A stretch of 64,000 bases of DNA. Source: Nectonema munidae (taxonomy: Eukaryota; Nematomorpha; Nectonematoida; Nectonematidae). Numbering within the stretch: the first letter of the stretch is position 1; each line of letters opens with the position of its first letter. The stretch is from the NCBI GenBank assembly GCA_030549495.1, contig JAUIRK010000536.1, positions 248,001 to 312,000 on the forward strand. Direction: 5' to 3'. A model generated the notes under the pieces. It saw only the letters and a program-made list of their open reading frames with translations. It had not been told where the DNA came from and did no database searches. Made by a program: the position numbers and the translations under genes. Positions 60,498 through 64,000 of this stretch are shown in pieces.

Positions 60498-61216
60498 CCC
60501 AACAAGAGCTTTTTTACCGACATTTGGCCGAGTAACATTTGGCCGAAGGACATTTGGCCCAACGGTCATTTGGTAGAGGGACAATTGGTCGAATCAACAT
60601 TTCATCAAAAATGTACATACATTTGATTTGTAGAGGGTGGCTCTATTCTGCAGCGTAATTTTTGTTTTCTTTTATTATTGCCAAATTCTATACACAAATC
60701 ATGTGATAAATAACATATCTACTCGAAGCTATCTTGCCAAATGTGTCATGATATGACGACATGAATGATTACAAATCTACAACGTAAATTTTGTTTTCTT
60801 TTTCTATTCAACTTCTATAAAATATAAAGAGTATGACTTCATCTTGAACAGCTCGTCTCATAAAATTCCCAAGATTATAGAAATCTCACAAGCCGGTTGA
60901 CATCTACCAGCAGCGGCTAACTTGGCCTTTGATATTGACCTTCAAAAGCAATATTTTATTATGATACATATTATCTCCTTTTGTAAATGTTCGCAATTTA
61001 CCATATTTTTGCATTAAGCAATTTGCTCTATATATATTTTTTTCTTGTTACTTTTGAAAAATAAACTAACTAACTAACTATACATAAATTATATGATGAA
61101 AATTTTATTTACTAGAAGTTACATCACAAATGTTCCATTCTGCCAAAGGTGCGTTTGCTAAAATTTTTATTCGTCCAAATGTTTATCGGCCAAATGTCTG
61201 GGTAACCTTTGCTGGG
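60498..61216. mobile_element. Foldback-like element with CATTTGGCCGAA ends
   Basis: About 720 bp. Left: CCCAACAAGAG, CGACATTTGGCCGAGTAAC, ATTTGGCCGAAGGAC, ATTTGGCCCAACGG, ATTTGGTAGAGGGAC, all units of one 15-16-bp motif. The inverted right end: CCCAGCAAAGG, CAGACATTTGGCCGATAAAC, ATTTGGACGAA. No transposase was seen. Shorter relatives lie at 32907-33042 and 30900-31005. Confidence 0.65.
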
Positions 61217-61325
61217 AATATGCTCAGGACGAGAAACTGAACATAGGAAATGCACTACAATTTCGATCTTTTCATTAATTTCAATTTGATCTTTTCAATT
61301 TCATCTCCACTTTTCTATTAAAAAA

Positions 61326-61348
61326 TAGATAGATAGATAGATAGATAT
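61326..61348 (+). repeat. (ATAG)n microsatellite
   Basis: About five GATA units. Confidence 0.85.
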
Positions 61349-61403
61349 TTAAAATATTTTGTTAACCTAAGATGCATAAATTATTAAAAAGACTAATATT
61401 ACT

Positions 61404-61473
61404 TACTTCGCGGATTTTCACTTATCGCGGGAGGTTCCGGTCTCTATTAACCGCATTAAACGAGGGATCACTA
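61404..61473 (-). mobile_element. Tigger/pogo-type terminal fragment
   Basis: Minus strand: TAGTGATCCCTCGTTTAATG, CGGTTAATAGAGACCGGAAC, CTCCCGCGATAAGTGAAAAT, CCGCGAAGTA. GATCCCTCGTTTA...CGCGGATT is characteristic of mariner/Tigger ends found in many animals. One end only. Confidence 0.55.
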
Positions 61474-61773
61474 AACCAATTCTTTGGATGAAAAACAATG
61501 AAAAAGCTTCTAGTGGTTTTGTCACGTCTTTTGCTTCACCTTTCGTTCCTGGAGGATTATCATCTATTTTTATAGACGATGATTAGTTCATTTGCTAAGA
61601 AGCCTGGTAGGTAGATTTCTTCAGATTTATCACAATACCGATACGCATTAAAAGGATTTACGAAAAGGATTTTGGTGTTGCCTCCATGGCTTAGAGTCTC
61701 AAAGGGGTGAGTTTTATGACATCAAGAGGTAAAAAATATCTTTGATTTTTATGAATCAAGATGCCCTTTAGAT

Positions 61774-63200
61774 CAGAGGTGAGCAAACTTTTTATTGCAG
61801 TGAACGAAATATTTCAAAAATCCATGTGCGCGCCAAAATCACAAGTATAGCCACCGTGGAGATCTTGTATGTAGTATATATTATTGTAAATCAATGTCAA
61901 TTAACAAACATAAAGGCAATGCAGAAAATTCAATATTGATTATTATCTTAGCGCTTAGTGAGATGGATGAAACTTTTTTTTAAAGCTTTGGACTATCACA
62001 TGCTTTTGAGGAAGCTATGCAATTCTTAATTTATTGCTCAGATTTTTGTCAGTAGGGCAGGTATATTGTGACTAACTCTTGCATAATTTATTTTTTGGAA
62101 AAATACAGTCCACACTGCTGAATCTTTGAAAATTGGGATGCAGATTTAAAGACTTTTTTATGCAAAGGACGGAGTTAGTCCGGTTTGATCGTTTTGTATA
62201 GAAGTAGAAGACCGATTAATAATTGTAATTCTCTTTCAATACGTTGTCTGATTGCTAATAAATCAATTGCAAAGAATCTAGAGCTTCTTCAGGACGCATA
62301 TCCAAAAAGCCTTTCAAATATTCATGGGTAAAGTTTGTTTTCTTGCATTTCGTTAAATCTCATTTTAATTTCTTCCAAACACTTTCACACTCGACAGATT
62401 TTGGGAAATGTGTGTTCCTCTTTCTTTTTAATTGTGTGACAAATTAATTAAGCATCGTTTCAAAGTTTTAATATAAGCAAGCAAGCTGGGTATCAACTGA
62501 ATAGAGATTTGTGATTTCAAATTCAAATAATTTTATTCATTTGTTATATCTACCAAAAAATGCTAAATCTCTTTGAAACATCTTTTCTTCCAGTTCTGCA
62601 GTATGAACACTTTGGCATCCATAAAAATGAGCACTTCCTCTTCCAATACATGAAATCATTTTAGCATCTTGCCATTACTTAAGCATCTAACTTAGCAATG
62701 ATTTAATAAATCATCATATTAGGATTCAAAATCTTTGAAGAATTCCTTTGATTCCCTATTATTCCATCCTTCTTTGCTTTTGAACATATCAAACTATCAA
62801 CCTTAGTTTGAACATTTCCTACATTTTTTCACCTTGAGATAATTTCGATGTTAATGAAGCAATGAAAGACAATTTAATACCTTCGGATTCGATATATATC
62901 GATTTTTGATAAAAGATACGAGAACTTTTTCACCACCTAGCATAGATGGAGCCACATGTGTAGCGAGAGCACTCATTTTTTTTATATGAAAAAATTCTTT
63001 TAAGGTAGAATCAGGAATAAATCTTCACTCCTAATTGTTCAATGCATTTGTTTCGAAGCAAGAAATTCTGGGATGTCTGAGAGGAAATTCTGCAATCTGA
63101 GTAGCATTAGAGAGATCAGTTGCCTCATCAAGGACTAATGAGTAAAATAAATAAATTTGGCGCAATCAGAATTCACAGAATGTTGAATGTCATCTCGAGG
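61774..63200 (-). mobile_element. hAT element relic (ZBED5/GTF2IRD2-like transposase)
   Basis: Tip CAGAGGTGAGCAAACTTTTT at 61774 is a typical hAT end. On the minus strand near 63150-63070 the frame FYSLVLDEATDLSNATQIAE matches the hAT motif SLALDESTDxxxxAQLxxF; a GRGSAHFYGCQSVHTAEL-like block follows near 62640. Frames are heavily broken. The other tip was not found and may have decayed. Confidence 0.6.
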
Positions 63201-63251
63201 GTAGATGAAAGTCAATAAAGTCAACTCTTGAATTCTAATAGCACTTATTCT

Positions 63252-63350
63252 AAAGGTAAAGGTAAAGGCACCGTGGGGGGTGTTTTCATCGAGAAGGCAC
63301 AATTGCGCAGCTTGTATCTAATTTGTATTGTATCTAGTTATGAAGGCCAA
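63252..63350 (-). mobile_element. tRNA-derived SINE, family A, 3' part
   Basis: 3' half only, minus strand: TAACTAGATACAA, then AAGCTGCGCAATTGTGCC, CTCGATGAAAACACC, CCACGGTGCC, ending in TTTACC repeated three times. It shows that the family ends in a (TTTACC)n tail. Confidence 0.75.
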
Positions 63351-63780
63351 CTTTTTAATGGTCCATTTTTTGTAAATAATAATCTTCATTTTTGTAAAGT
63401 TTTAACAAGTTACCAAAAAAAGAGCAAGTATTTAACAATTTTGGAACAGAAAAGTTCACAAAGCAAATAAAAAATATATTTCATTTTTGGAGATAAAAAT
63501 TTTGACTCATCCATTCGAATCAATAAATATCCAAGATGCCGTATTCTGCATAAATAAGGAATATGTGAAAAAAAGAAATATATCTCTTCGCTAACAAAGG
63601 CAGCAGACAATGGAAAGATAGATCCCAGTTATTAAGAAGCTTTTGTCCAAAAAGATCGCGGCTTTTCAAAAGAGAATACTTTAAAATATTTCATGCTATC
63701 TTACAAAAAGTAACTTACATAATGTGAAAATTGCATTTAAGGATTATAAATCAAGAATAAGATATTTTTCATTTTTCAAT

Positions 63781-64000
63781 TCATCCATCTAGCTTCTCTA
63801 TAAAAACATCATGAGAAAGAAGGAGGTTATTAGGTAGGCCATTCCATCTATTGAAAGTTCTTTTGGTGATAAAGCTTCGCGTTTAAACTTCAGTAGATGT
63901 GACCTTGAAATTCTTTGAAAGAAAACAGTAAGATATCTTCATCGAGAATCATTTTTCCTTTTATAATGTTGAAGATTGTTATGATTTCATTTATCCTCAT
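63781..64000 (-). mobile_element. LINE reverse-transcriptase C-terminal fragment, runs off window
   Basis: Minus strand from the window edge: MRINEIITIFNIIKGKMILD, EDILLFSFKEFQGH, then in another frame RSFITKRTFNRWNGLPNNLL and SHDVFIEKLDG with TGA at 63783-63781. The R.F..R..N.WN.LP......V..FK..LD pattern is the C-terminal end of CR1/Jockey-group LINEs. It may be a separate copy of the same group as 50800-52260. Confidence 0.7.

Overview
This is a eukaryotic, AT-rich, intron-rich window, most likely from an arthropod. The reasons are an annulin/hemocyte-type transglutaminase gene cut into a dozen short exons, GT-AG introns of 60 bp to several kb, and dense interspersed repeats (tRNA-derived SINEs, RTE and CR1/Jockey-group LINEs, pogo, hAT and piggyBac-type DNA transposons). 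No prokaryotic signal, CRISPR array, rRNA gene or operon was seen. Species cannot be resolved from the sequence alone.

Two host genes can be reconstructed. (1) On the minus strand, from about 12.8 or 9.0 kb down to 227, lies SGF29, the tandem-Tudor H3K4me3 reader of the SAGA/ATAC co-activators. Four downstream exons (4516-4664, 1328-1597, 472-554, 227-401) join in compatible splice phases. An acidic coiled-coil exon (8736-8952) and a candidate first exon (12698-12823) also fit in phase. (2) On the plus strand, 41.1-55.1 kb, lies a transglutaminase whose twelve phase-compatible exons carry the N domain, the catalytic core with Cys-His-Asp triad, and the start of the first C-terminal beta-barrel. 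The initiator exon was not found, and the last barrel exons lie downstream of a long intron that leaves the window.

Layout: 0-13 kb, SGF29 with a pogo-type transposon (4806-7052), its short derivative (~1890-2302), a composition-shifted unclassified relic (7060-8480) and a pair of nested hAT-type elements (10746-12238). 13-18 kb, a nearly full-length but decayed RTE-clade LINE on the minus strand. 18-26 kb, a short pogo element with TA target sites, a SINE with a 14-bp target duplication, and a Tigger-like relic beside a 52-bp-armed palindrome. 26.35-26.73 kb, 126 uninterrupted TCA units. 27-41 kb, mostly gene-poor AT-rich DNA with MITEs, a pogo relic and a few orphan exon-like segments (31.8-33.9 kb). 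41-55 kb, transglutaminase, with a LINE, a SINE and T-rich minisatellites in its introns. 55-64 kb, gene-poor DNA with hAT-type and foldback-like elements, a recent 102-bp tandem duplication and a LINE 3' end.

No undescribed multi-gene system was found. The most useful results are the two split genes, several element families defined by multiple copies or exact target duplications, and a few unexplained exon-like or composition-shifted segments.
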